From NCBI RefSeq assembly GCF_020360975.1, contig NW_025408678.1, forward strand, positions 2,108,001 through 2,172,000: a DNA stretch of 64,000 bases, given 5' to 3'. Source of the DNA: Hirsutella rhossiliensis. Its lineage: Eukaryota > Ascomycota > Sordariomycetes > Hypocreales > Ophiocordycipitaceae. The notes beneath the pieces are model-generated. The model saw nothing but the letters and a program-made list of their open reading frames with translations. It had not been told where the DNA came from and did not search any database. The position numbers were made by a program, and so were the translations under genes. This document shows positions 25,834 to 37,500 of this stretch, piece after piece (within the stretch, counting starts at the first letter, position 1; each line of letters opens with the position of its first letter).

Positions 25834-26990
25834 CATGGATTGCTCGATTTCAGCATCAATCATGTTAGGATAGAGAAGGCCTCGGATTTACACGGAGTTT
25901 TGAGATCTACCATGAGCCCGCAAGTGGACGTGGCCTCGAGTCTATCAAACATTCTCCAAGCCCGTGTGAACTTCAATGCGGCCAGGTACGAGACCTGACA
26001 CTCAACTAAACGCAGGTCCCATTGAACCTCCATGCCGTCAAGATCTGACATGTTGGCCAATTACTGTCTAGTCGAGGGGCGATAGCGCCTTTATCCCCTT
26101 CTTAGGATTTTAAAGGAGGAAGAGATAGAGAACCACCCAGGTTCTATAAGGTAGGCGACCCCTCCGTCTGATATTCCTCTCGGGTTATTGGTCCCTACTA
26201 GCGTCTAGGTTATATCTGCCCCGCCGCCGTCTAGGTGCGTGCATAGAAACTAACCGTAACCTGCACTCTATATGACCGACGTAATCCCGCCTATCTTATT
26301 CGTCGTTATGACCACCTATAGTCCGTCCCGTCCATTTCGGTCTAATACTATACTTAAGCTGCGTATGGTGTCTAATGACTAGGCGCTAGACTATGGGCCT
26401 ATATGCCCCCTATAAACCAAACTTGAGTATTCGGGGGCCCTGGGTAGAAGGGACTCCACCCCTCCTATTGTCCGCTCCCGCCTGTCACGTACCTTTGACC
26501 TCCGGTCGAACAAGTCGCTCGGCTCCTGGCCAACGGTGTATTGTTTTGGGGTGTTTCGGGTGTTGGGGTGACTTCCGTGTGTTTGTCAGTGTCAGTGTAT
26601 TGTGTAGTCAAGTGAGTAGGTGACTGAGTGAGCAGTAGAGTAGATTAGAGTGTTGTGTGTGTTGTTGCACTCACTCAGTCCGTGTTTCCGTCTGTTATGC
26701 TTTCATCTCGTCCCTTTGCTCGTTGCACTCGCAGGTCCTCCGTCCCGTGACTATGTAGTTGTTCTTGTAAACGAGTTGACTTAGTCTAAGAATCGTGAGC
26801 GTGGCTCCTTATAGCCGAACCTCCGGCTTGTCTGCACACCCTGCGGGTATAAATTCTATAGTAAAAACAAATTTATATTATTACTCGCATGCAGCCTCTA
26901 GGGCCATAGCGAGGCTAATAGGGGCCTAGGCCCCTATTAGCAGTCCTAGCTAGCTATAGAGCCCGGGGGCTTATAACTAATTAGGGAAAG
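25834..26990. other. Transition from gene space into repeats
   Basis: After the MFS stop the sequence has no recognisable gene. From about 26060 to 26420 it becomes TA-rich with reduced CA/TG, like RIP-touched repeat DNA. From about 26530 to 26740 one strand is rich in G and T (repeated gtgt/gtga words). From about 26860 CA and TG become rare. A perfect palindrome is listed separately. Confidence 0.5.
26914..26941. repeat. Perfect 28-bp palindrome
   Basis: GCTAATAGGGGCCT is followed directly by its reverse complement with no spacer. It lies in the 3' flank of the LINE fragment, near a second palindrome (GGGCCCTAGGGCCC, about 27063-27076). Confidence 0.85.
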
Positions 26991-27179
26991 GGTAGCTATA
27001 AAGGTAAAGGTAAAGGAAAGGTTAATCTGGTTCCTCCTACGCGGTGCTTTCCCCCCCCTAAGGGCCCTAGGGCCCCTAGGTTACTCCTTTTTAAGCCACT
27101 TAGCTGTCCCTATCTCTATCTTAGCTAAGGTTAGTATTACGACCACGGCTACTAGGCCGCTAACGGTCGACCGCGTTAA
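26991..27179 (-). mobile_element. LINE (non-LTR retrotransposon), 3' end of the reverse-transcriptase ORF and 3' tail
   Basis: On the minus strand, 27174-27081 reads STVSGLVAVVVILTLAKIEI.. and ends WLKKE and a stop. This is like the last residues of fungal LINE polyproteins after the RNase H domain. After the stop comes a tail with a tandem CCTTTA-type repeat (plus strand 'aaaggtaaaggtaaagg', about 26998-27015). Bases 27175-27179 (GTTAA on plus) are the target duplication of element A. The reading frame continues into 54523-55060 when elements A and D are skipped, so this and that fragment are one interrupted element. Confidence 0.7.
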
Positions 27180-27377
27180 TATAAGGGTATTTACCCTTGG
27201 TATAGGTCTAGGCATTAGCCTAGACCTTAGCCGACAGCGTTGCGGGGCAGGGTAGGCCGCACGCATAAACGCGTATTTAGTAGCGGTGGGCGCGGCGCAT
27301 AGTTAGATCCTATATAGCTTATTATTATAATATAACGGAAGGCACCTATAGTATAACCCTCTGCCTACCCCGTAATA
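27180..27377 (+). repeat. 5' LTR of gypsy element A
   Basis: 198 bp, same length as the reassembled 3' LTR and as the LTR of A' (55061-55258). It starts TATAAGGGTATTTACCC and ends CCGTAATA. It contains a perfect hairpin at 27205-27226 (GGTCTAGGC, ATTA loop, GCCTAGACC). Confidence 0.85.
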
Positions 27378-27649
27378 GTATAAGCTATTATTATATTAGT
27401 CCCGATGTTAGAACCTTAGTAGTACTAGCTAGGGCAGCAGTAGCAGTAGCAGCTACTATAGGAAGAAGCCTAGCAATAATAGCTACGGTAATAGGCAGAA
27501 GAGCTATACTAGCAACACCTATAGGAAGAGGCCTAGTAGTAATAGGACGAATAAGCCCGGTTTATAAAGCTATTCTACTAGATATTATAAGACCTAAACT
27601 AACGAGTAACCCTACGCCGGATCCTTAATACCCTCCTAACGCTAGCTCT

Positions 27650-30600
27650 AATAAATACGCCCCTTACTACTAAGAGGTCGGAGCGCGAGGCGGCCCTTAG
27701 TAGACGGAAGCTACTACCTTAGCCTACCTAGGACGGTAAGCTAGAGACCTTTTACTTCTTCCTTAACCGCTTAATAGTAAAATACTATATTAACGAGAAA
27801 TAAGGCCTTAATAGCTATAAGGAGACGGCTTAGTTCTCGCTCCTCTATACGCTACTAGAGCCCTAAATATAGTAAGTAGCGGGCTTTTAAGAGCGGGGCG
27901 GTCCTAGGGGGACGAAAGACCCTTAAGTATTCTTTAACTACTTAGTCTACGCCTTTAGCAACGTATAGGAATAGGAGAAGGCGTAGGATAGGCTATAGAC
28001 CCTTACTTAGTAAGAGGGGCAGTCCTTTAGGGAGTTCTTACCGGAATTCGAAGAGACCCTAACCCGGGCGGCGGGTAATACCGCCTAGGATAACGGCGCT
28101 AAGCTTACCTAGCTATAGAACTCGATCTCCCTAGCGCTCTATAAGCTGCTTATCCCTATTATAATGCCCTCTGCCTACGAGGGCTACGTAGGCCGCCTTA
28201 TAAAGGTGGCCTAGGGATATAAGTAGACGCCGCGCTTTTAGAAGCTATATAAGCGCCTAGCCTTAAGCGGGATTAACGGGCCGGATAGCTCCTCCCCGCT
28301 TAACCCGTCTACGCCCGGGCCCGCTCCTAAGTCGGCGGTCGATGCGGACGGCGACGTCTAGATAGCGCTTATACGCCTTAGGGGGCGCGGCAATAGTAAA
28401 ACCCTAGCCGCTTTACTAGCGGCGTAGTCTAGTAAGACGGCTAAGTAGGTGCCTTACGAAGAAATTAGTAAACGACGTAAAGAGGGCCGCTATATACGTT
28501 ATAGCGTAAGTATATATATAGTTAAGTCTTACTCCTACCTCTTAGTAAGGAGGCTAGTAGAGATATAAATTACCTACGCCCTATTAAAATCTACTCTTAG
28601 TAAGGAAGCTAGTAGAGATATAAATTACCTATGCCTTATTAGAATCTAACGATAAGGGAGATAGGGGAACCTCCGCTATATATAAAGCGGAGGGAAAAGC
28701 TTAGCTCCGGTATAAAGGCGGGCCTTAGAGCTTAGTAAGCTAATACTAGCTAAGGAGGACCTAGTAAGGCGTATTAAAGAAGAACCTACTTTAATACTAG
28801 TTATTATTAACTAGACTTACCTCCTCTCTACCCTTATAGACGAGGGTTACTAGTATTACGCCGTAATTAATAAAGCGAAAGCCCTTAAGCTATACTTACT
28901 AGTAGAGAAGATTCGCCCTAGGTATATAAAGGGCGCCTCGGCCGCGATAGAGGGCGCGGTTATTAAAGGCGTCGCCTAGGTAGCTATAGAGGTTAACGGC
29001 CTCCCGCGGCTTCTAGTAGTATATATAGTCCCTTAGCTTAAGTTTCCCTTAATTCTTAGGAAGCTATAGTTAACGTATACGGAGTTATATTCGGTACCGT
29101 ATAAGGGGAGGCTATAGTTTAGCCCTATATAGTCCTAGGTCCGGTATAGCGGTAGGGAGGGAGCGCCGGACGCCCTACCTAACTTATAAGACGCCTAGGA
29201 AGTCTTAGCCTCGGTATTTATAGGCATTATATAGTAAATCTATAGGCGGAAGGGGCCGGCTATAACTATAGCGTCGATCTATACGGTTAGCTTAGCGGAT
29301 ATTAAGAAAGCGCTATAACTAAAGCGCCCTTTATTAAAAGAGGAGCTATAGTAGGCTATCCCGCCGCGGTTCTACGACCTACTACCGCTCTTTTAGAAGA
29401 GCGAGGCCGATAAGTTAAACCCCTATAAGCCGGGCGTAGACTACTCGATACCGCTCTATATAAGGGATAACGGTAAGGAGCTTCCCCCGCTATTCGGGCC
29501 GCTATATAGTATATTATAAGAGGAACTACTAGTATTAAAGAAGACCCTTATAGACCTCCTTAATAAGGGATTTATTAGGGCTAGCTCCTCTAAGGCAGCG
29601 GCTCTAGTCCTATTTATATAGAAGCTAAGGGGGGGACTTTACTTCTACGTAAACTACTAAGCGTTAAACGCGATTATACGCCTAGACCGGTACCCCCTCC
29701 CGCTTATAAGAAACACCCTCTATAACCTAGTAAAGGCAAAGTAGTTTATAAAGCTCGATATTATCTAAGCGTTTTATAAGGTATAAATAGCGTATAGGGA
29801 GGAGTAGAAGATAGCGTTTTATATAAAATATAGCTTATTTAAGTAGATAGTTACCCCCTTTAGCTTAGTAGGTGCCCTAGCTACGTTCTAATATTATATT
29901 AACCGGGTGCTTAAGGGTTTCCTTAATAAGTTTATATTTATATATATAGATAATATTCTTATCTATTTAAGCGGGAGCTACGAAGACTATATATAAAAGG
30001 TATAGAAGGTACTAAACCGCCTAGCGGAGTATAGCTTATACTTAGACCTAGATAAATATAAATTTAGCGTTAAGCGCGTTAAATACCTTAGCTTTATTAT
30101 TATCGCGGGCGTTAGCGTATAAGCGGACCTAGCTAAGATTTAAGCTATCCGCGACTAAGCGACCTTAATATTATAATAAGGCGTATAGAGCTTCCTTAGC
30201 TTCGCTAACTACTACTAGGTCTTTATTAAGGAGTTCTTATAGATCGTACTACTACTTAATAAGCTAATAAAGGATAGGGCCCCCTTCTCTTAGGAACTTA
30301 TATAAGTAGAGGCGTTCTAAGCCCTTAAGGACTTATTTTTATAGGCCCTAATACTACTATAATAGGACTTTAATAATCCCTTAACTATAAAAGCGGACTA
30401 TAGTAGCTATATACTTAAGGGAACCCTATCCTAAGAAGTAGAAAGGTAGAGGAGGCTAGTAGCGTTCTACTTATATAAGCTTACCGCGGCGGAGAGGAAC
30501 TACTTAATCTATAATAAGGAGATATTAGCGATTATTAGCTACCTCGAATAGTAGTAAGCGGAGCTCTATAGCTACGAGAGCTTCGAGATCTTTATAGACT

Positions 30601-32450
30601 ATAGGAACCTTAAATACCTTATAACCTAATAGTATCTCTTAGAGCGGTAAGCGCGCTAGGCGGAGTATCTCTCGCGCTTTTAGTTCCGTATTAAATATAG
30701 ACTAGGTAAGGAGGCTATAGTCCTAGACGCCCTTTTATAGAGAGAGTAAGACCGGCCTACCTCTATAAACCTTAACGCGCGAGATATATAGATAATCCTA
30801 GATAAGGCGCTCTAGACTTACCTCGGCGCTACTTTATTAAGGGCGGAGGGTAACCCCCTAGGAGCGGCCGGGGTCCCGGCCCCCCCTAAGGGTACGCCCG
30901 ACGTCCCTTAGTATATCTTTTAAGATAAGGAGCTCTAACGCCTATAGGACTAGCTAGCGGTATAAGATAGTATATATATAAGCGTACGCCGCGCTATAGA
31001 GGCGGGGGCGCGCTTACTTAACCGTGGCCTTAGGTTAAAAGTCTAAGTAAGCGACTACTATATCGACCCCTATAGCTACCTTCGCTATAAGGGTAGGCTA
31101 TAGGTCCTAGGCGCGCTAGCAATAATAGAGGCTATAGCTAGGGCGGCCCCCTTAAAAGTTAAGGAGCGGGATAAGTTAAGAAGGTAGATCGTATAGATAA
31201 TCTATAACTTAAGCGTAATTAGCTATCCTAGCCGCGAGGGCACGCTAGTAGCGATTAGCCGGGACTTTTACTAGCCGCTTATAGTACCGTATATCCGCCG
31301 TTTCCTCTATAACTATAATATCTACGGCTGCTCGAAGATCCAGCGAGCGCTTAAAAGGGGGCTATTAAAGTAACTACTAGTCCCTAACTAGTTTTATATA
31401 TATATATAAATAGACTTTATTATAGACCTCCCCTTTATAGCGGGCGGTAACTATAATCTCTAAGTAATTAAGGACTATTTAAGTAAGGAGGTAGTACTAA
31501 AGCTAATACTATCTATAAAAGTAGAGGCCTATACTAAGCGTTTCCTTTAGTACTATACTTACTTCTATTAATAGCTAGCCTCGATTACTACTAATAAGGG
31601 CACTAATTAAATCGGCCGCTTTTAATAGTACCTTTATAAGCTACTTTAAGTTACTTAGTTACTAAGTATAGCCTACTACCTATAGACTAATAAAGGGCCT
31701 AAACGCTTTAACTAAGAAGTCTAAGCCTACCTTTAAGGGGTAATTACTTATAACTAAGCAGACTAAGATAAGTAGCTTCCTATAGCCTAGATAGCGCTTA
31801 ATAGTAAGTTAAACTTATTTATTAGTATATCCCCCTTCCTCGCGCTATATAGGTTCGAACCGCTATTAATATAGCCTATTACTATAGATATAGGTATAGA
31901 GCGCTACTTAGCTAGCTCCCTAAAAGGTAGGGCGCCCGCCTTTATATAAAAGCTATAATAAGTTTTAGAGTTCTATTAATCCTCGATAGCGTCTACTACT
32001 TAGGACTAAGAGCGGTAAGCTAATAAGTTATAAGATCCTATAGATAGATTTATAGTAAGGGATAAGGTCTAGCTAGACCTCTATAACTATAGGTCGATAA
32101 GGCTAAAGAAGAAGCTTAACTAGCTATACGCTAAGTATACGGTAAAGAAGGTACTAAGTCTATAGGCTATAGAGCTAAAAGGGCTGCCCTTTAATATCTA
32201 TAATATAATTAATATCGACCTCTTTTATCGCGCCGCTATAGACCCCTTACTAGGCTAAGAGATAGCGGATCCTTAACTAGCCGCTATCCTTATTAAGGGG
32301 GAGGAGGAGTTCTCGGTAAAGGAGTTATAGGCAGCCTATTAAAAGAACGTAGGCTATAGTAAGAGGCGCGAAGTCCTCGTTAAGTAGCGCGGCTACTAAA
32401 ACCTAATATAAAAGCTAGCTTTTAAGTTCTAGGGCGCGGTAGCTCTAGAT
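27650..32450 (+). pseudogene. gag-pol of gypsy element A, broken by RIP stops
   Basis: Reading through TAA/TAG shows the usual Ty3 order. The capsid-like part is at about 27690-28230 (FYFFLNRL.., SFREFLPEFEETL). Then come a remnant Cys knuckle near 28490 (GRYIRYSVS), a retropepsin-like block at about 28800-29060, and reverse transcriptase at about 29530-30150 (LYFYVNY.ALNAI, RYPLPLI, YIDNILIY). RNase H follows at about 30290-30760 and integrase at about 31190-32000 (IDFIIDLPFI, then NKGTN). A chromodomain-like end is at about 32290-32430 (VLVK.RGY). Nearly all stops sit where CAA, CAG or TGG would be expected. Confidence 0.85.
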
Positions 32451-32719
32451 AAGTTTAAGGCCGTTTATAAGCTAATAGAGGAAAATAATAGCTTAGCGAG
32501 AGAAGCTACCCCCTTAGTAGTAAAGTAGCTAGTACCTTAAGATATAAGGGAGACTATACCCCGCCCTTAAGGAAGTAGCGGGGTACCGGGCCCGCGGCGG
32601 TCGCTATACTAATATAAGCTATAAGTATATATTACGGATACCGCGACTATAGATAATAAGCGGGGCGTACTTAGGTCGGCGGTAGTATAAATAAATTATA
32701 TTAGCCCCTATAAGCGCGC

Positions 32720-33664
32720 TTAAGGGTATATAGACTAAGCCTAGCGGGCCTTCTTCTTTAGCGGGGTCTCGACTACTAAATAGTTAGCCTTATCCTCCTC
32801 CTTATCCTCCTCCTCGTCCTCCTCCTTAGTATAAGGCGCGGCCCTAGCCTCGAGGGCGCGGATCCGGCCCTCTAGGCTATATAGCTAAGCAGCGATAGCG
32901 GCGGCGTTAAGGACGGCGGCGGCGGTAGCGGCGGTACCGGTAGTAGTAGAGGCGGCGGCGGTAGAGGTAGCGGGGGCGGCTAAGGCGGCGGCGACGGTAC
33001 CCCTAAGAGAGAGAGAGTTAGCGCCGTAGTAAGTATAAGAAAGGGAGCTTATATACTTAGGTATAAGGGCGGCGCGCTTAAGGAACTATAAGTTATAGTA
33101 AGCAGCGGCGGTAGCGGTTAAGGCGCGCTTAGCCTTATTTTAGTCCTTACCTAGCTCCGCGGCGCTCTAAGCTATAGTAGTATAGGTAAGGATAGGCGGC
33201 GTAACCTTATAAGCTCGGCTAGCCTAAGCGTATAGGAAGTAGCTACCCTAAGGGCGGCCGGCCTAGTTAGCGTAAGGGAGGGACTATAAGGTATACTATA
33301 TATAAGGGGAATCGCGGGTAGCGCCCTAGGCTATAGCGCGCTTATATTAGTATAAGGAGTTAGTAATACTCGCGAAAATAAGGGTAGAGGGGCTTATAGA
33401 AGAAGGTAGCGAGGACCTATACTTATTATTATCGTCGTTATCGTTAGCGTTATCGCGGCGGCTAGTAGTAAAGAGCGTAGCGGGGGCGGCGGCGGCGCGG
33501 GTAGTAAAGTTAACGGCTAAGAAGCTAGGTAGCGGGTAGTGCGGAGCGGCGGTAGGCGCGACTAGGGCGGCGGGGGCAGTAGGTAGGGTAGCGGGCGAGG
33601 CGAGGGCGCGATCGACGAAGTTATCGATCTTAGCAGAGAAGTAAAATAAAGCAAGGGAGGATAT
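32720..33664 (-). pseudogene. Antisense ORF in gypsy element A (RIP-interrupted), about 314 codons
   Basis: On the strand opposite to gag-pol, between the integrase/chromodomain region and the 3' LTR, one frame runs for 945 nt with no frameshift. The start codon appears as ATA at 33664-33662, as RIP would make from ATG, and the candidate stop is at 32722-32720. Internal stops are TAA or TAG only, fitting former CAA/CAG. The product is Ala/Pro/Thr-rich at the start. It has a middle part with many Tyr, a helical segment (YSLEGRIRALEARAA), an acidic run (EEDEEEDKEED) and a basic PLKKKAR, like a nuclear signal. The second copy A' has the same frame with identical length (55505-56449). Function unknown; I do not recognise the family. 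Confidence 0.65.
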
Positions 33665-33691
33665 ATTAAATTATTTAAATAACTAGCGGGG

Positions 33692-34387
33692 TATAAGAAG
33701 GTATAAGCAATAAGCGTAGAATCGGGTAATTGATAATATAAGCGGAAAGAAAGGTCGAAGGAGTATAGGGTAGGATTTTATCTAGAATTTATAACGAGTA
33801 TATAAGGGGCTAAATAATATATTAAAAGAATAGCGTTATAAAGGATACTTATAAACTTACTTATTCTATCTACTACTCCTAGGGAAATCCTTTATCTTTT
33901 ATAGACTATTACTTACCTACTAGTAGACTAATTAGTTAGCTTTCTAGTATATTCTATAGTGCTTAAAAAGCTCTATCTATAGTATATCTTCTTAACTTAG
34001 TAGGTGGTCTAATTATAGCGTGATAGTTAATATAAGACTATAGGTTCTAGTATAAGTAATAGATTTAACTAGAATGTTCTATGCCCTACCTATTCTCGTA
34101 TCGCGGATATCTTTAGAACTACTAGGCTAAAATAGGCAATAGGGTATCCGTTCCGCTCGTAATTAACTTATGCATTTTATATATATTTTTATTTATAAGG
34201 ATAGGTTTATCCTAACCCGCTTTTCCTAGAGGAAGGTATAGATGCCTAGTAGAGGTCTTTATCTTCAAGGGTTATTCCCTTAGACTATATTATAGAACCT
34301 CTTTTTACTAGCTTATTCTATAGAGCCTCCCTATACCTATTATTTCTTTATAATAGTAAAATAGGAATATTAAGGTATATTCTTATA
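33692..34387 (-). repeat. 3' LTR of copia element B
   Basis: 696 bp, nearly identical to 39319-40014. It starts TATAAGAAGG and ends TATTCTTATA on the plus strand. Confidence 0.88.
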
Positions 34388-34599
34388 GCCTCCCTTAAAG
34401 AGTACTAGGTAAATAGTACTCTTTACTAGTTATATCTTTTATAGTAGAATTATCCTTATTAAGAATAAGGTATATAATAGGAATATAAGGGAAAATTTTA
34501 AAACCCTTTCTAGGAAAAACCTTAGTAGGAAAAATCCTAGTTATTATTATAATTTTTTCTCCTCTTTTTAAGCAAACCTTTTTATAAGGAAAAAGCCTT

Positions 34600-37500
34600 A
34601 TAGAGTTATTATAGGAAACCTTTAATAAGGAAAACCCCTATTTTTATAAGTTGTTTTTTATTAATAGGAAACCTTTTTAAAGGAAAAAACCTATTAGTTA
34701 TATATAGAGGAAAAGCTAAGAAAGCGAAAGACAGCTAAAAAACCTCTATTAACGGGATAGAAGCTTTTCTTTTTTAAGGCTCTTTTAATTCCCTAAGGGA
34801 AAGAAGCTCTTAGAACTTAAAGAATTTTTCTCTTCTTAGTTCCTTAGTAAATATATCGGCAATATTATCTTCGGATTTAATATAGAAAATCCGAATCTTC
34901 TTTTCCCTAATATTTTCTTAGGTATAGAAGTAAGCAATGTCTATATACTTTGTCTTTTTATAAAATTCCGGATTTTTAGCTAATTTAATAGCTGCCTCGT
35001 TATCCGTTAAGATAAGAGGTATAGTATTAGGAATTCTAATAAACAAGCTATTATTTATCGTATAAAATAGCCGATTTAGATATAAAGCTTTTTTATTAGC
35101 CTTCCTAAGGGCAATAAATTTAGCTTTATAGGTTAATAGGGCTATAGATTTTTGCTTCTAGTAGGCCTAACTTATAATATTTTTATAAATATAGAAATAG
35201 TATCTAGAAACGGATTTTCTATCTATAAGGTTAGACGCTTAGCTAGCGTCGGAATAACCTTTTATAAAATTATAAGTATAAGGGATATTATAATAATAAA
35301 TTATCCCTAGGTTAGGATATTTATTTAAATATTTCTAGATAGTATTTAACGCTTTAAAATATATATTATCTAGTTTAGAAGTAAATCTAGCATAGGAAAT
35401 AATAGTATATAAAATGTCTAGCTTACTTATTATAGCTAGATATAATAAAGCCCTTATTTCCCTTTAGTAAATAAGGATTTCTTTTTATAAAGGCGTTATA
35501 GTAGCCTTTTTAAGCTTTACTCTTACTATAGTAGGCGTATTAAAAGTCCCTAAGTCTTCTTTATTATATTCTCGTATCTTATTATAAGTATATTTTTCCT
35601 AGGATAAAAATATCTCCTTTCTACTTTAGTTTATAATTATATATATTCCTAAGAAGTCTTTTAGTTCGCCTAAAGGCTAAACCTTTATATAATCTACTAC
35701 TTTTTTAAGTAGACTATTTATTATACCTTTATTAGGCCCTATTATTAGGAGGTTATCTACGTAGATTACTATCGTAATTTTATATTACGTATTTATAAAT
35801 ACCCCTTTATCTATAAGGAGGGCCGAAAATCCTATCTTAGCTAATATAGAGCTAAGATAGTTATACTAGAGCTTTAGGCTTTATTTAAGGCCGTATAATA
35901 CTTTCTTTAATTTTGCTACTAGCCTTTTCTTTTTATATAGCTCTAGAAACTATAAATAGCTAATATTATACTTATACTAGTTTTTATTAAACTAGTCTTT
36001 AAGTATTAGCTCTTCGTAGCCTATAGGGATTTTTATATAAATATCCGTATCTATTTCGGTATATATAAAGGCATTTTTATATCGTATTATAGTAGAGTAT
36101 AATTATTAGAAATAGCTATTATAAGTAGCATTCTAATAGATTCAGGTCTTACTATCGTAGAAAAGGTTTCTAAATAATCTAGGCTATAGACCTAATTAAA
36201 TCCTTATACTACGTAGCGGGCTTTATATTTAATAATATTATTACTATTATCCGCTTTATTTTATAGACCTAACGGCCGCCTAGGGCCTCCCTATCGCTAG
36301 GAAAAGGCTTTAATTCCTAGGTATTTTAGTTTAAGAGCTCTTTTATTTCTAGAAACATAGCTCTTTTTTATTCTATAGCTTCTAAGCTATTTATAGCCTA
36401 TTTAAATATTTTAGGCTTTATAGGATCCTTATTTTCTAGTAAAGATAGAATAATCTCTTTACTTTTACTATTTAATATAGTGTTTATTTCGGGGTATGCG
36501 ATATAGTCTTTATAAAATCCGTTTAGCTTCTTAGGTATATTAATATAGATTTTTAGATCCTTATTTAATCCCTTTTTTAAAAGAGGATTATTTCCCTTTT
36601 TTATAAAAAGGTTATCGTCCTTCTCTATAAAAGGGTTATCTTCCTTCTCTATAAGAGGGTTATCTTTCTTCTCTATAAGAGGGTTATCTTCCTTTTCTAT
36701 AAGAGGGTTATTTTCCTCTTTATTTAAAGAAGAGTTATTACCTTCTTTATATATAGGTTCCCTTTATAAATAATTATCTAGGACCTTATTTATAGAAGGT
36801 AAGGTATTAAAGTTAAAGTCCTTAAGGTCTTCTTTCTTTTAATTTTCTATAAATTTATTTTCTAGGATAATAATATCTCTAGAAATTATTACCTTTCTTT
36901 TCGAAAAGTTATATATTTTATAAACATTTTTAGTATAGCCTATAATAATACCCTTATAAGCTCTTATCTCTAGCTTATCTAAGGGGTCTTTATTTTTATA
37001 ATAAATAGTACTTCCGAAGGTCTTAATTTTCTCTAAGTCTTTTAAGGCTAGAGATTTATTTTCCTTCTTCTTTATAGGAGTTTAAAAGCCTATTCGTAAG
37101 TAAGGGGTCCTATTATATAAATAGGCTGCTATTAAAATAGCTTCTCCCTATAGATATTTAAGTAGGTTTACCGTAAATAAAATAGCTCGGACTTTATTTA
37201 AAATAGTCCTATTAATCCTCTCTATTACTCCGTTTAATTCGGGAGTCCTAGGAGGGCTAGTATAATATTTAATTCCCTTTCTTAAGTAGTAGGGTTTTAT
37301 TTTATATAGGAATTCTTTTATATTATCCGAAAAGACTTCCTTTATAGTAATATTATCCCGGTTATTTTTAACTAAGGCTTTATATTCTAAGAATTTATCT
37401 AGGGCTTCTACCTTAGATTTTATTAAAGATATTTCTAAATATCTTATCCTTATATCTAAAAAGGATATAAAGGAGGTCTATTTATTATAAGTAGGGGTCT

